From JBBQER01 sp038320885 (GTDB lineage: Bacteria > Actinomycetota > Acidimicrobiia > IMCC26256 > PALSA-610), in contig JBBQER010000090.1 of the NCBI GenBank assembly GCA_038320885.1, positions 1-16,253 of the forward strand: a stretch of 16,253 nt of DNA, read 5' to 3'. The translations under genes and the position numbers were made by a program. A model generated the notes under the pieces. It saw only the letters and a program-made list of their open reading frames with translations, was not told where the DNA came from and ran no database searches. Below are positions 8,359 through 14,155 of this stretch, one piece after another (the first letter of the stretch is position 1; each line of letters starts with the position of its first letter).

Positions 8359-8373
8359 GCCCGGATCCCGGGC
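8359..8373 (-). other. GC hairpin between the DUF4190 gene and the small hypothetical gene
   Basis: GCCCGG-ATC-CCGGGC, a 6-bp stem with a 3-nt loop right after the DUF4190 stop codon. No T-run follows. It may stabilise or partly terminate the cobO-DUF4190 transcript. Confidence 0.3.
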
Positions 8374-8377
8374 GGGA

Positions 8378-9010
8378 TCAGGTGTTCGAGCCGTTGACCG
8401 CCAGGCCGATGACGAAGAAGAGGAGCCAGGCGCCGACCGCGATGAAGCCGAGCACGATGCCGGCCGTCGCCATACCGGCGCCCCGCTCGCGGCCCTGGGA
8501 GCGCTTGATCTGCTCCCGGGCAATGAACCCGAAGATGATCGCCAGCACCGAGCCGATCCCGCACGCGGCCCACCCGACCAGGCTGATCACGAGGCTGGCG
8601 ACCGCGAACCCGTTCGTGCTCTGCGGATAGCCGGCGCCGGACCACGCCCCCGGCGGGTAGCCCGGGGCCGGATACCCGGGCGGTGGGTACCCCGGCGGTG
8701 GATATCCAGGCGGTGGATACCCGGGCGGTGGATACCCGGGCGGCGGGTACCCCGGCGGCGGCCCAAGGCCGGGCGGCGGCGCGTACAGGTCGGGCGGCGC
8801 GAACGGATCGCTCGCGGCTGCGGGCGGGGCCGGCGGCGGGGCCGGCGCCGAGCTCCCGGGTGCGCCCCACGTACCCGGCGCGCCCCACGAGCTCGGAGGA
8901 GCGGAGGGAGCCGGAGGCGTCGCGGAAGCCGGGGGATTCACCTCGGTCCCGCACCTGCCGCAGAAGCGGCGGTTGTCGTTGATCTCGGCTCCGCAGTTCG
9001 GACACGTCAT
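8378..9010 (-). CDS. Zinc-ribbon, Pro/Gly/Tyr-rich, DUF4190 membrane protein
   Basis: A 210-residue protein of unknown function with three parts. First comes a zinc ribbon with CPNC (C3, C6) and CGRC (C17, C20). Next is a long low-complexity region (about 25-130) rich in Pro, Ala and Gly, with five exact GYPPP pentapeptides plus two variants at 87-121. Last is a DUF4190-type hairpin of two membrane helices (about 135-163 and 183-205) joined by the cytoplasmic loop REQIKRSQGRERGAGMA. This domain order is common in actinobacterial membrane proteins near signalling or division genes. The Tyr/Pro repeats suggest condensation or scaffold binding (inference). Its ATG shares its A with the cobO stop (TGATG), so translation is probably coupled, although no functional link to cobalamin is evident. 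Confidence 0.88.
   Translation of the reverse strand: MTCPNCGAEINDNRRFCGRCGTEVNPPASATPPAPSAPPSSWGAPGTWGAPGSSAPAPPPAPPAAASDPFAPPDLYAPPPGLGPPPGYPPPGYPPPGYPPPGYPPPGYPPPGYPAPGYPPGAWSGAGYPQSTNGFAVASLVISLVGWAACGIGSVLAIIFGFIAREQIKRSQGRERGAGMATAGIVLGFIAVGAWLLFFVIGLAVNGSNT
8663..8752 (-). repeat. 15-bp tandem repeat encoding GYPPP
   Basis: Six units of 15 bp (five GYPPP and one GYPAP) in frame within the DUF4190 gene. Units differ by a few synonymous bases on the minus strand (such as GGG TAC, GGA TAT and GGG TAT variants), so the array is not freshly amplified, but copy number may still vary between strains without breaking the frame. Confidence 0.85.
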
Positions 9011-9579
9011 CAGTAGTCGATGCCCTTCTTGGCGAGGATCCCGGCGTCGTACGCGTGCTTGATCTTGCGCATCTCGGTGGCGGTGTCGGCGACGTCGATG
9101 AGCGCCGCGGGCGCGTCGCGTCCGGTGGCGACGATGTTGACGCGCTCCGGACGGTCGCGGATTGTGGCGACCACCTCGTCGGTGTCGATCCAGTCCCACG
9201 TCATCGGGTAGGTGATCTCGTCGAGCACGACGAGCTGGTGCTCGCCGGCTTCGATGAGCCCCTTCGCCCGCCCCCACGCTTCACGCGCGACCGCCTGATC
9301 CTGGGTGAGGTCACCGGAGTCCCACGTGAAGCCGTCGCCGAGGGCCCACCACTCGACTCCGAGCCGGCGGGCGATGTCTTCTTCGCCGACGTGCCACTCG
9401 CCCGACTTCAGGAACTGCACGACTCCGACCTTCCAGCCGCGCGCGGCGGCGCGCATCACGACGCCGAATGCCGCGGTCGACTTGCCTTTGCCGTCGCCGG
9501 TGTTGACGAGCACGATCGAGCGCGCCGCGTGAGCGCCTTCGGGAAGGTGGTGCTCCTCGGGTGGATCGATCGTCGTCAC
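9010..9579 (-). CDS. cobO: Corrinoid adenosyltransferase CobO (CobA/BtuR family)
   Basis: Transfers the adenosyl group of ATP to the cobalt of cob(I)yrinic acid a,c-diamide or cobinamide, giving the coenzyme form of B12. The 189-residue protein is normal length. The inverted-type P-loop GDGKGKS is at 28-34, followed by TAAFGVVMRAAARGW and VGVVQFLKSGEW, and the Walker B-like LVVLDEITYP region is present; the C-terminus ends in YDAGILAKKGIDY, typical of the family. The start is the GTG at 9579, preceded by GAGG with a 6-nt spacing; the longer frame to 9768 lies opposite the small exported protein gene. No other cobalamin genes and no cobalamin riboswitch lie beside it, so it may serve salvage or be separated from the main pathway cluster. 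Confidence 0.93.
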   Translation of the reverse strand: MTTIDPPEEHHLPEGAHAARSIVLVNTGDGKGKSTAAFGVVMRAAARGWKVGVVQFLKSGEWHVGEEDIARRLGVEWWALGDGFTWDSGDLTQDQAVAREAWGRAKGLIEAGEHQLVVLDEITYPMTWDWIDTDEVVATIRDRPERVNIVATGRDAPAALIDVADTATEMRKIKHAYDAGILAKKGIDY

Positions 9580-9594
9580 GACGCGCCTCGGGCG

Positions 9595-9600
9595 TACATT
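9595..9600 (+). promoter_or_regulatory. Candidate -10 box of the small exported protein gene (leaderless)
   Basis: TACATT (TANNNT) with exactly 6 nt (CTCGAT) before the GTG at 9607, placing the predicted transcription start on the first base of the start codon. No Shine-Dalgarno is present and no good -35 is visible. Confidence 0.5.
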
Positions 9601-9606
9601 CTCGAT

Positions 9607-9870
9607 GTGCAAGGACGAGCTCGTGCGGTTGTGATCGTACTCATCGCGGTTCTCTCGTCCGCGTGTGCAGCCGGCGGATACAACGCCGATTCGCTGTACA
9701 AGCGCCTCGTGCACGCCGGGCTCCGGCCCGCGCAGGCCACCTGTGTGATCGACGGGATGGTCGATCAATTCGGCAAGGACCAGTTGAACGCGCGCACCGC
9801 CCCCATCGCCGCCGAGATCCGCGCCGAGCGCAAGCTGCTGCGCAAGTGCAAGATCAAGCCGCGTCGTTGA
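9607..9870 (+). CDS. Small predicted exported or lipoprotein-like protein, unknown function
   Basis: An 87-residue protein that I cannot assign to a family. A short basic start (residues 1-7) is followed by a hydrophobic stretch VVIVLIAVLSSAC (8-20), which looks like a signal peptide; C20 could be lipidated, but SSAC is a poor lipobox because position -3 is Ser. The mature part is helical and basic, and has two further cysteines, C46 (in AQATCVIDGMVDQFG) and C81 (LLRKC), which could form a disulfide. The start is the GTG at 9607, with a TANNNT box 6 nt upstream. The gene diverges from cobO with 27 bp between start codons, and its last 17 bp overlap the 3' end of pyrE. The minus strand is coding on both sides but not here, supporting a real gene. 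Confidence 0.7.
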   Translation: MQGRARAVVIVLIAVLSSACAAGGYNADSLYKRLVHAGLRPAQATCVIDGMVDQFGKDQLNARTAPIAAEIRAERKLLRKCKIKPRR

Positions 9871-10378
9871 GCTCCGTCATCGTGAAGAGCGCGTGGACCT
9901 CGAGCCCCTCGGCCGCGAGCTTCTCGACACCGCCCGACTCACGGTCGATCACGCACACCACTGGTCCCAGAATCGCGCCCCGCGCCCGCAGCTCGACCGC
10001 GGCGTCGATCACCGCTCCGCCCGACGTGATCACGTCTTCGACAATGCAGAGCCGCCGGCCGTCGAGCTCGCCCCCCTCGGCCAGCCGGCAGGTGCCGTAG
10101 GTCTTGGCCTCTTTGCGCACGAAGCGGGCGGGCAGTCCGCTCACCTGCGACATGACCGCGGCCAACGGAACACCGCCGAGCTCCAGGCCCGCGAGTGCTT
10201 GGATTCCGGCCGGCACCAGCGGGATACAGGCGGTCGCGATCTCCCGGAGCAGCTCGGGCTCCGACTCGAACATGTACTTGTCGAAGTACTCGTGGCTGAC
10301 CACGCCCGATCGAAGTGTGAAGGTGCCCGTGAGGTGGGACACGGCGAAGATCCGGTGGGCGAGCGCGCGACGGTCCAT
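9854..10378 (-). CDS. pyrE: Orotate phosphoribosyltransferase
   Basis: Fifth step of de novo pyrimidine synthesis: orotate plus PRPP gives orotidine 5'-phosphate. The 174-residue protein is near the short end of the family. Visible: the N-terminal SGVVSHEYFDKY (24-35), flexible-loop RKEAKTYG (88-95), and the PRPP-binding signature IVEDVITSGGA with E114, D115 and T118. The ATG at 10378 fits the family's N-terminus. No Shine-Dalgarno is seen; a TACCGT box 9 nt upstream and a CATAAT box further up (10412-10417) are alternative promoter elements. Its 3' end overlaps the convergent small gene by 17 bp. No other pyr genes are adjacent, so it appears to be an isolated pyrE with its own control region. 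Confidence 0.95.
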   Translation of the reverse strand: MDRRALAHRIFAVSHLTGTFTLRSGVVSHEYFDKYMFESEPELLREIATACIPLVPAGIQALAGLELGGVPLAAVMSQVSGLPARFVRKEAKTYGTCRLAEGGELDGRRLCIVEDVITSGGAVIDAAVELRARGAILGPVVCVIDRESGGVEKLAAEGLEVHALFTMTELNDAA

Positions 10379-10411
10379 GGGATCGGGACGGTATCGGCTA
10401 CCGGCCCGCGG

Positions 10412-10417
10412 ATTATG
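10412..10417 (-). promoter_or_regulatory. Candidate -10 box of pyrE
   Basis: CATAAT on the minus strand, one base from TATAAT, predicting a leader of about 27 nt. The -35 position, 17-19 bp upstream, falls in the palindrome at 10434-10447 (AACCGC, CAACCG or TCAACC), a poor -35 but a likely place for control. The TACCGT at 10388-10393 is an alternative. Confidence 0.35.
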
Positions 10418-10433
10418 TGGTCAATTGCGCGTG

Positions 10434-10447
10434 GGCGGTTGACCGCC
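10434..10447. promoter_or_regulatory. Palindromic operator candidate between pyrE and the structured region
   Basis: GGCGGT-TG-ACCGCC, a 14-bp site with perfect 6-bp arms. It overlaps the -35 of the rightward promoter candidate (TTGACC at 10439-10444) and the -35 region of the leftward pyrE promoter, so a bound dimeric regulator could control both. No regulator gene is seen nearby. Confidence 0.4.
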
Positions 10448-10468
10448 ATCCGCGCGCGGGTCTACCGT
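10439..10468 (+). promoter_or_regulatory. Candidate rightward promoter, TTGACC-N18-TACCGT
   Basis: The best two-box promoter match seen in the window: -35 TTGACC (five of six to TTGACA), 18-bp spacing, and -10 TACCGT (TANNNT) at 10463-10468. The predicted start is near 10475. No plus-strand gene follows; what follows is the hairpin-rich 10475-10590 segment. Confidence 0.45.
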
Positions 10469-10474
10469 CCTCCT

Positions 10475-10590
10475 GCGGAGGCGGGGAATACCGCGCCGGT
10501 GCCAGCTCCCGGAAACGGCGAGCGACCAGGCACGGAAGGTGGTGCACGGGATGACGGGACCGGGGGGACCCGTCATCCCGGTGCCCACCG
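10475..10590 (+). ncRNA. Candidate structured small RNA, no known family recognised
   Basis: About 115 nt between the promoter candidate and a strong terminal hairpin, in a gap with no open frame that looks coding. The middle folds as GTGCC (10499-10503) with GGCAC (10529-10533), enclosing GCTC-CCG-GAAA-CGG-C-GAGC (10505-10523). The GAAA loop is a GNRA tetraloop on the plus strand only, favouring that strand. The GCAC at 10530-10533 could instead pair with GTGC at 10542-10545, so two folds compete. A CCTCC-TGC-GGAGG hairpin (10469-10481) lies at or just before the 5' end. It is not SRP RNA, tmRNA or a riboswitch that I recognise. Alternatively the same DNA is the 3' end of the operon to the right plus a pyrE leader on the minus strand. 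Confidence 0.35.
10538..10589 (-). terminator. Strong GC hairpin, probable terminator of the adh-fadD-kinase operon
   Basis: Perfect 11-bp stem GGGATGACGGG / CCCGTCATCCC (10548-10558 / 10569-10579) with a 10-nt loop, extended to about 20 bp by GGTGG and GCAC pairing with the flanking GGTGCCCACC, with single-base bulges. It begins 25 nt after the kinase stop on the minus strand. There is no T-run on either side, as is common for actinobacterial terminators. It could equally end a rightward small RNA. Confidence 0.5.
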
Positions 10591-10614
10591 GTTTCGATCT
10601 GTCCGGCTGTCACC

Positions 10615-11319
10615 TCAGCGGGACGATCGAGCGACGCGGGCCTGCGCCCGGGCGCCGGCGCGTTCGATGTTCACGACTTCGTCAGGTGACATGTTCGTGT
10701 CGAGTGTCTTCAACTCGGCGGCCTGCACGAGCTGGCGGTCGAGGTCGGGGCCGCGGTAGCGCTTCGTGAATGTGCGCCCCAGTCCGACGCGCGCGGGACG
10801 CAGCACGAGGTTGACAAGATTCGAACCGGGGACTCGCGGGCAGGTGAGCAAGATGAAGGTGAACCCGACGTCGAGCAGCGGGTCGCCGCGCGCGGCGTTG
10901 GGCCAATCGATCACGATCGGGCCCGACGCGGTCATCAACACGTTCAGCGGATGAAGATCGAGATGCACGAGTCGATCGCCGCCCATGTCGGGCAACCAAT
11001 CCGGACCGGGAATCACGTGGAGCCGATCGTGCAGGTCGGCGAGCTCGCGGCAGTACGAGGACATCTTCCACGGCTTGCGCATCATCTCGTCGGCCATGCT
11101 GGGCCCGTCGATGCGGTCCATCACGATCTCGGTCCCGCCCGCGAGCACGTCGTGGATCTCGGGTACGGGATAGCCGTGCTCGCGCGCGTACGTGATGGTT
11201 CGTGCTTCGCCTTCGATCACGCGCCCGCTCTTGGCGCGCCGCAACACGCGACCCGGTCCGAATTCGAAGATGTCACCGTCTCGTCCCGACGCGAGCAGCG
11301 GACCGGTTTCGGTGGCCAT
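10615..11319 (-). CDS. APH-family small-molecule kinase (phosphotransferase)
   Basis: A 234-residue kinase-fold protein of the aminoglycoside phosphotransferase type. Visible: a catalytic loop VHLDLHPLNVLM with D121 and N126, and the metal-binding D138 in VIDWPNAARGDPLLD. In the N-lobe, an RVLRR strand (24-28) and glutamates in GRVIEGEAR (E36, E38) could supply the ATP-contacting pair; the usual lysine is not obvious (K30 is a candidate). It is shorter than most APH enzymes (often 260-360 residues). The ATG shares its A with the upstream fadD stop (TGATG), so the two are translationally coupled. Antibiotic resistance is an unlikely role in this setting; phosphorylation of a hydroxyacyl-CoA or another metabolite of the operon is more plausible (inference). 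Confidence 0.85.
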   Translation of the reverse strand: MATETGPLLASGRDGDIFEFGPGRVLRRAKSGRVIEGEARTITYAREHGYPVPEIHDVLAGGTEIVMDRIDGPSMADEMMRKPWKMSSYCRELADLHDRLHVIPGPDWLPDMGGDRLVHLDLHPLNVLMTASGPIVIDWPNAARGDPLLDVGFTFILLTCPRVPGSNLVNLVLRPARVGLGRTFTKRYRGPDLDRQLVQAAELKTLDTNMSPDEVVNIERAGARAQARVARSSR

Positions 11320-12887
11320 CAGACGATGCGTGAGGTCTTGTTGCCCCAGTAGCGGTCTCGCAGCAGGCGCTTGTACAGCTTGCCGGTCTGCTCGCGCGGG
11401 AGCTTGCGGTCGAAGTCGATCGCTTTCGGGCACTTGTAGTGCGCGAGCTCCGTCTGCACGTACGCGAGCAGCTCGCGTTCGAGCTCGGGGCCCTGGTCGT
11501 CCCATGACGTCGGTTGCACCACACCGTGGACGCGCTCGCCCATCTCGACATCGGGGATGCCGAACACCGCGACGTCGTAGACCTTGGGATGGTTGATGAG
11601 CACGTTCTCGGCTTCCTGCGGATAGATGTTCACGCCCCCCGACACGATCATGAACGTGCGGCGATCGGTGAGGAACAGGTAGCCGTCGCCGTCGAGGTAG
11701 CCCATGTCGCCGACCGTCGACCAGCCCCGTTCGTTGAACGAGTCGCGCGTCTTCTGCTCGTCTTTGTGGTACTCGAAGCCGGGACGGTTCGCGGGCGCCT
11801 CGAACCACACGGTGCCGACCTCGCCGGCCGCCATCGGGTTGTTCTCGTCGTCGAGGATGTGGATCGGGCCCAGCATGGAACGCCCGACCGAGCCCGGGTG
11901 TGCGAGCCAGTCGGTGCTGTTGATGAAGGTGGCGCCCATGCCCTCGGTCGCGGCGTAGTACTCGTCGATGATCGGTCCCCACCACTCGATCATCTTGCGC
12001 TTCACCTCGACCGAGCACGGTGCCGCCGCGTGGATGGCAACGCGATGCGAGGAGAGGTCGTGGCGCGTGCGTGCGGCTTCGGGCAGCTTGAGCATCCGGA
12101 CGAACATCGTCGGCACCCACTGGCTGTGCGTGACTCGGTACTTCTCGATGCACGCGAGCGCCGCTTCGGGATCGAACTGCTCCATCACGATCACGGTGCC
12201 GCCCAGTCGCATCGTGCTCATGCAGTAGAAGAGTGGCGCGGAGTGGTACATCGGCGCGGGTGACAGGTACACCGCGTCGTGGTCCATGCCCCACACCGCC
12301 GTCATCATCCCCATCTCGGCGGGCAGGTCGCCGATGCGCTGACGGGGAATCTTGTAGCGCACGCCTTTGGGGCGACCCGTGGTTCCCGACGAATAGAGCA
12401 TGCGCGTGCCTTCGAGCTCTTCGTCCAGAGGCTCGGCGGGGAAGCGATCACGAGTCTCCCCGTAGGAGTCGTATCCCCCTGAATCCCCGGACGAGGCGAT
12501 GGTGTCGCCGACCATGAGCCGCAGCTTGACGTTGGGCATCTTGCTCGCGAGCTCGGCCGCGACGGTGCGGAACGTGTCGGAGATCACGAGCACCTGCGCG
12601 TCGCAGTCATCGAGGATGTACGCGGTCTCGTCCGCGTTGAAGTGCCAGTTGATACACGTGTAGTAGAGGCCCGACCGTTGCGCGGCCCAGCACACCTCGA
12701 AGAACTCGGGCCGGTTCTCCATCACCACCGCGATGTGATCGCCGAAGCGAAGCCCCGCGTCGAAGAAGCACTGCGCCAACTGGTTCGACCGGTCGTTCAG
12801 CTCGCGGTAGGTGACCGTTTCGCCGGTGGCGGCCATGACGAACGCCGCCTGATCCGGCCTTTCGAGCGCGTGTTTACCTGGCCACAT
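11319..12887 (-). CDS. Acyl-CoA synthetase (AMP-forming, FadD type)
   Basis: Activates a carboxylic acid as acyl-AMP and then acyl-CoA. The 522-residue protein has the full set of adenylation motifs: the phosphate-binding YSSGTTGRPKG (165-175), YYAATEG (310-316), the ribose-binding STVGDMGYLDGDGY (390-403), the hinge region IVSGGVNIYPQEAENVL (414-430), and the C-terminal catalytic lysine K503 in REQTGKLYKR. It has no signal peptide or membrane segment. The ATG at 12887 lies 18 bp after the alcohol dehydrogenase stop; the N-terminus is slightly short but starts at the usual RPDQAAFVMA region. Chain length cannot be judged from the sequence. The middle gene of a three-gene operon, coupled to the kinase by TGATG. 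Confidence 0.95.
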   Translation of the reverse strand: MWPGKHALERPDQAAFVMAATGETVTYRELNDRSNQLAQCFFDAGLRFGDHIAVVMENRPEFFEVCWAAQRSGLYYTCINWHFNADETAYILDDCDAQVLVISDTFRTVAAELASKMPNVKLRLMVGDTIASSGDSGGYDSYGETRDRFPAEPLDEELEGTRMLYSSGTTGRPKGVRYKIPRQRIGDLPAEMGMMTAVWGMDHDAVYLSPAPMYHSAPLFYCMSTMRLGGTVIVMEQFDPEAALACIEKYRVTHSQWVPTMFVRMLKLPEAARTRHDLSSHRVAIHAAAPCSVEVKRKMIEWWGPIIDEYYAATEGMGATFINSTDWLAHPGSVGRSMLGPIHILDDENNPMAAGEVGTVWFEAPANRPGFEYHKDEQKTRDSFNERGWSTVGDMGYLDGDGYLFLTDRRTFMIVSGGVNIYPQEAENVLINHPKVYDVAVFGIPDVEMGERVHGVVQPTSWDDQGPELERELLAYVQTELAHYKCPKAIDFDRKLPREQTGKLYKRLLRDRYWGNKTSRIV

Positions 12888-12905
12888 ACCGCCCGCCGAA
12901 CGACG

Positions 12906-14036
12906 TCAGGTCTTGGCGCTCTTCGCCGCCTTCGCCGAGCCCGATGTCGATCCCGAGAATGTGGTGATCACGCTCCGGATGACCTCGCCGGCCTCCATAG
13001 CGCGGAACGCCTCGTTCACGTCGTCGAGGGCGACCGTGCGCGACACCATCGCGGCGGTATCGAGGCGACCGGTCTCGATGAGATCGGCGAAGCGCTGGAA
13101 GTCGCGGCGGACCTGGCCCGATCCGTACTTGCAGCCCTTCAGCGTCTTCTCGTTGAAGAAGAGGTCGAAGGTCGGGATCGTCACTTCGGCTTCGGCGCGG
13201 GTCATGCCGACCATCACCGCGGTACCGCCCTTGCGGATCATGTTGTACGCCTGGAGCGTGGTCTCGGGCAGGCCGATGACCTCGAACGCGTAGTCGACGC
13301 CACGGCCGCTCGTGAGCGCCTTGACCTGCTCGACCGGGTCGCCGGCGTTGGAGTCGACGAGGTCGGTCGCGCCGAGTTGCTCGGCGGTCTTGCGCTTCAG
13401 CTCCACCGGGTCGACCGCGATGATCCGCGAGGCGCCCGCGATGCGGCAGCCCTGGAGGACCGACTGGCCCACGCCGCCGAGGCCGATGATCGCAACCGAG
13501 GAGCCGGGCTCGACGCCGGCCGTGTTCAGCGCGGCGCCGACACCGGTGGTCACGCCGCAGCCGATGAGCGCGAGCTGCTCGTCGGGCACGTCGGTCTCGA
13601 CCTTGACGATCGACGACTGGTCGCACGTCATTGTCTCGGCAAAGGTGCCGAGGCCGGTCATCGTCATGTAATCGGTCTGGTCGGGACGCTTGCCGCGCAT
13701 CGCCATCATGACGTTGAACTCGGTGTCGCAGAGGTGCGATTGGTCGCGCAGGCAGAAGTAGCACACCCCGCAGGCCGGGATGAAGGAGGCGACGATGTGG
13801 TCACCCTTCTTGAGGTGCAAGACCTCTTTGCCGACCTCGATGATCGTGCCGGCGCCCTCGTGGCCGAGAACGGTGCCGGGCATGATGCCCACGTAGCCGT
13901 TCTTCAGCGACAGGTCGGAGTGGCAGACGCCGCTCGCACCGAGCTGGACGATCACGTCACGGGGTCCGGGCGGCGCGGGCTCGAGGTCCTCGATTTCGAG
14001 TGGCCCACCGGTTTCGACGAAGACTGCGGCCCGCAT
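12906..14036 (-). CDS. Zinc-dependent alcohol dehydrogenase (MDR superfamily)
   Basis: NAD(P)-dependent oxidation of an alcohol, or the reverse reaction. The 376-residue protein has catalytic-zinc ligands C38, H59 and C160 (with E60 in GHEGAG), structural-zinc cysteines C89, C92, C95 and C103 in CGVCYFCLRDQSHLC, and the Rossmann motif GLGGVG (185-190) followed by D209 at the end of the second strand, which favours NAD over NADP. It resembles the class III-like, NDMA-dependent group frequent in mycobacteria (AdhB/AdhD type). The C-terminus ends in a Ser/Lys/Ala tail (after about 360) not part of the fold. The ATG at 14036 has a run of seven G as its ribosome binding site. First gene of the operon; it diverges from pheA across 119 bp. 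Confidence 0.95.
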   Translation of the reverse strand: MRAAVFVETGGPLEIEDLEPAPPGPRDVIVQLGASGVCHSDLSLKNGYVGIMPGTVLGHEGAGTIIEVGKEVLHLKKGDHIVASFIPACGVCYFCLRDQSHLCDTEFNVMMAMRGKRPDQTDYMTMTGLGTFAETMTCDQSSIVKVETDVPDEQLALIGCGVTTGVGAALNTAGVEPGSSVAIIGLGGVGQSVLQGCRIAGASRIIAVDPVELKRKTAEQLGATDLVDSNAGDPVEQVKALTSGRGVDYAFEVIGLPETTLQAYNMIRKGGTAVMVGMTRAEAEVTIPTFDLFFNEKTLKGCKYGSGQVRRDFQRFADLIETGRLDTAAMVSRTVALDDVNEAFRAMEAGEVIRSVITTFSGSTSGSAKAAKSAKT

Positions 14037-14040
14037 GAGG

Positions 14041-14047
14041 CCCCCCC
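14041..14047 (-). promoter_or_regulatory. Homopolymeric G7 ribosome binding site of the alcohol dehydrogenase
   Basis: On the minus strand the leader reads AAAAA-GGGGGGG-CCTC-ATG. The G7 run, 4 nt from the ATG, is the only Shine-Dalgarno-like element. A homopolymer here can change length by slippage and so alter translation strength. Confidence 0.5.
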
Positions 14048-14072
14048 TTTTTGCTGAGTCGTTACGCAGCCA

Positions 14073-14102
14073 AAGCTACCGCGAGACGACCGAGCCGCGT
14101 CA
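14073..14102 (-). promoter_or_regulatory. Candidate promoter of the adh-fadD-kinase operon
   Basis: Minus strand TGACGC (14097-14102), 18-bp spacing, TAGCTT (14073-14078, TANNNT). It predicts a leader of about 30 nt containing the G7 ribosome binding site. The -35 is weak. Confidence 0.35.
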
Positions 14103-14143
14103 GGCCGCCCCGAAACAGCAACGGCCACGCGGCGCCCCTCGCC

Positions 14144-14149
14144 TACGAT
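14144..14149 (+). promoter_or_regulatory. Candidate -10 box of pheA (leaderless)
   Basis: TACGAT (TANNNT) with exactly 6 nt (TCCCGG) before the pheA GTG at 14156, placing transcription start on the start codon. There is no Shine-Dalgarno and no recognisable -35. Confidence 0.5.
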
Positions 14150-14155
14150 TCCCGG

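Noticed and set aside
8656..8760. CRISPR-like short repeat array
   Set aside because: The repeats are 15 bp, contiguous without spacers, and in frame as GYPPP codons.
9010..9768. 252-residue version of CobO
   Set aside because: The extra N-terminal part has no family similarity and lies opposite the small exported gene; the GTG at 9579 has a GAGG at a proper distance.
10499..10590. SRP (4.5S) RNA in the pyrE upstream gap
   Set aside because: A CAGG and a CGGAAGG are present, but the conserved GGAAGCAGC side of the apical loop is missing and the end-to-end hairpin does not form well.
9580..10614. Cobalamin riboswitch near cobO
   Set aside because: Only 27 bp lie upstream of the cobO start. 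A GGGGAA...CGGTG stretch at 10483-10501 resembles part of the motif, but the spacing is wrong, the other conserved boxes are lacking, and no cobalamin gene follows.
10615..11319. Aminoglycoside resistance gene
   Set aside because: The APH fold is clear, but the short length, the coupling to an acyl-CoA synthetase and even base composition point to a metabolic kinase.
12642..14057. 471-codon plus-strand open frame opposite the alcohol dehydrogenase
   Set aside because: Low-complexity Arg/Asp/Glu/Val translation typical of antisense frames in GC-rich DNA.
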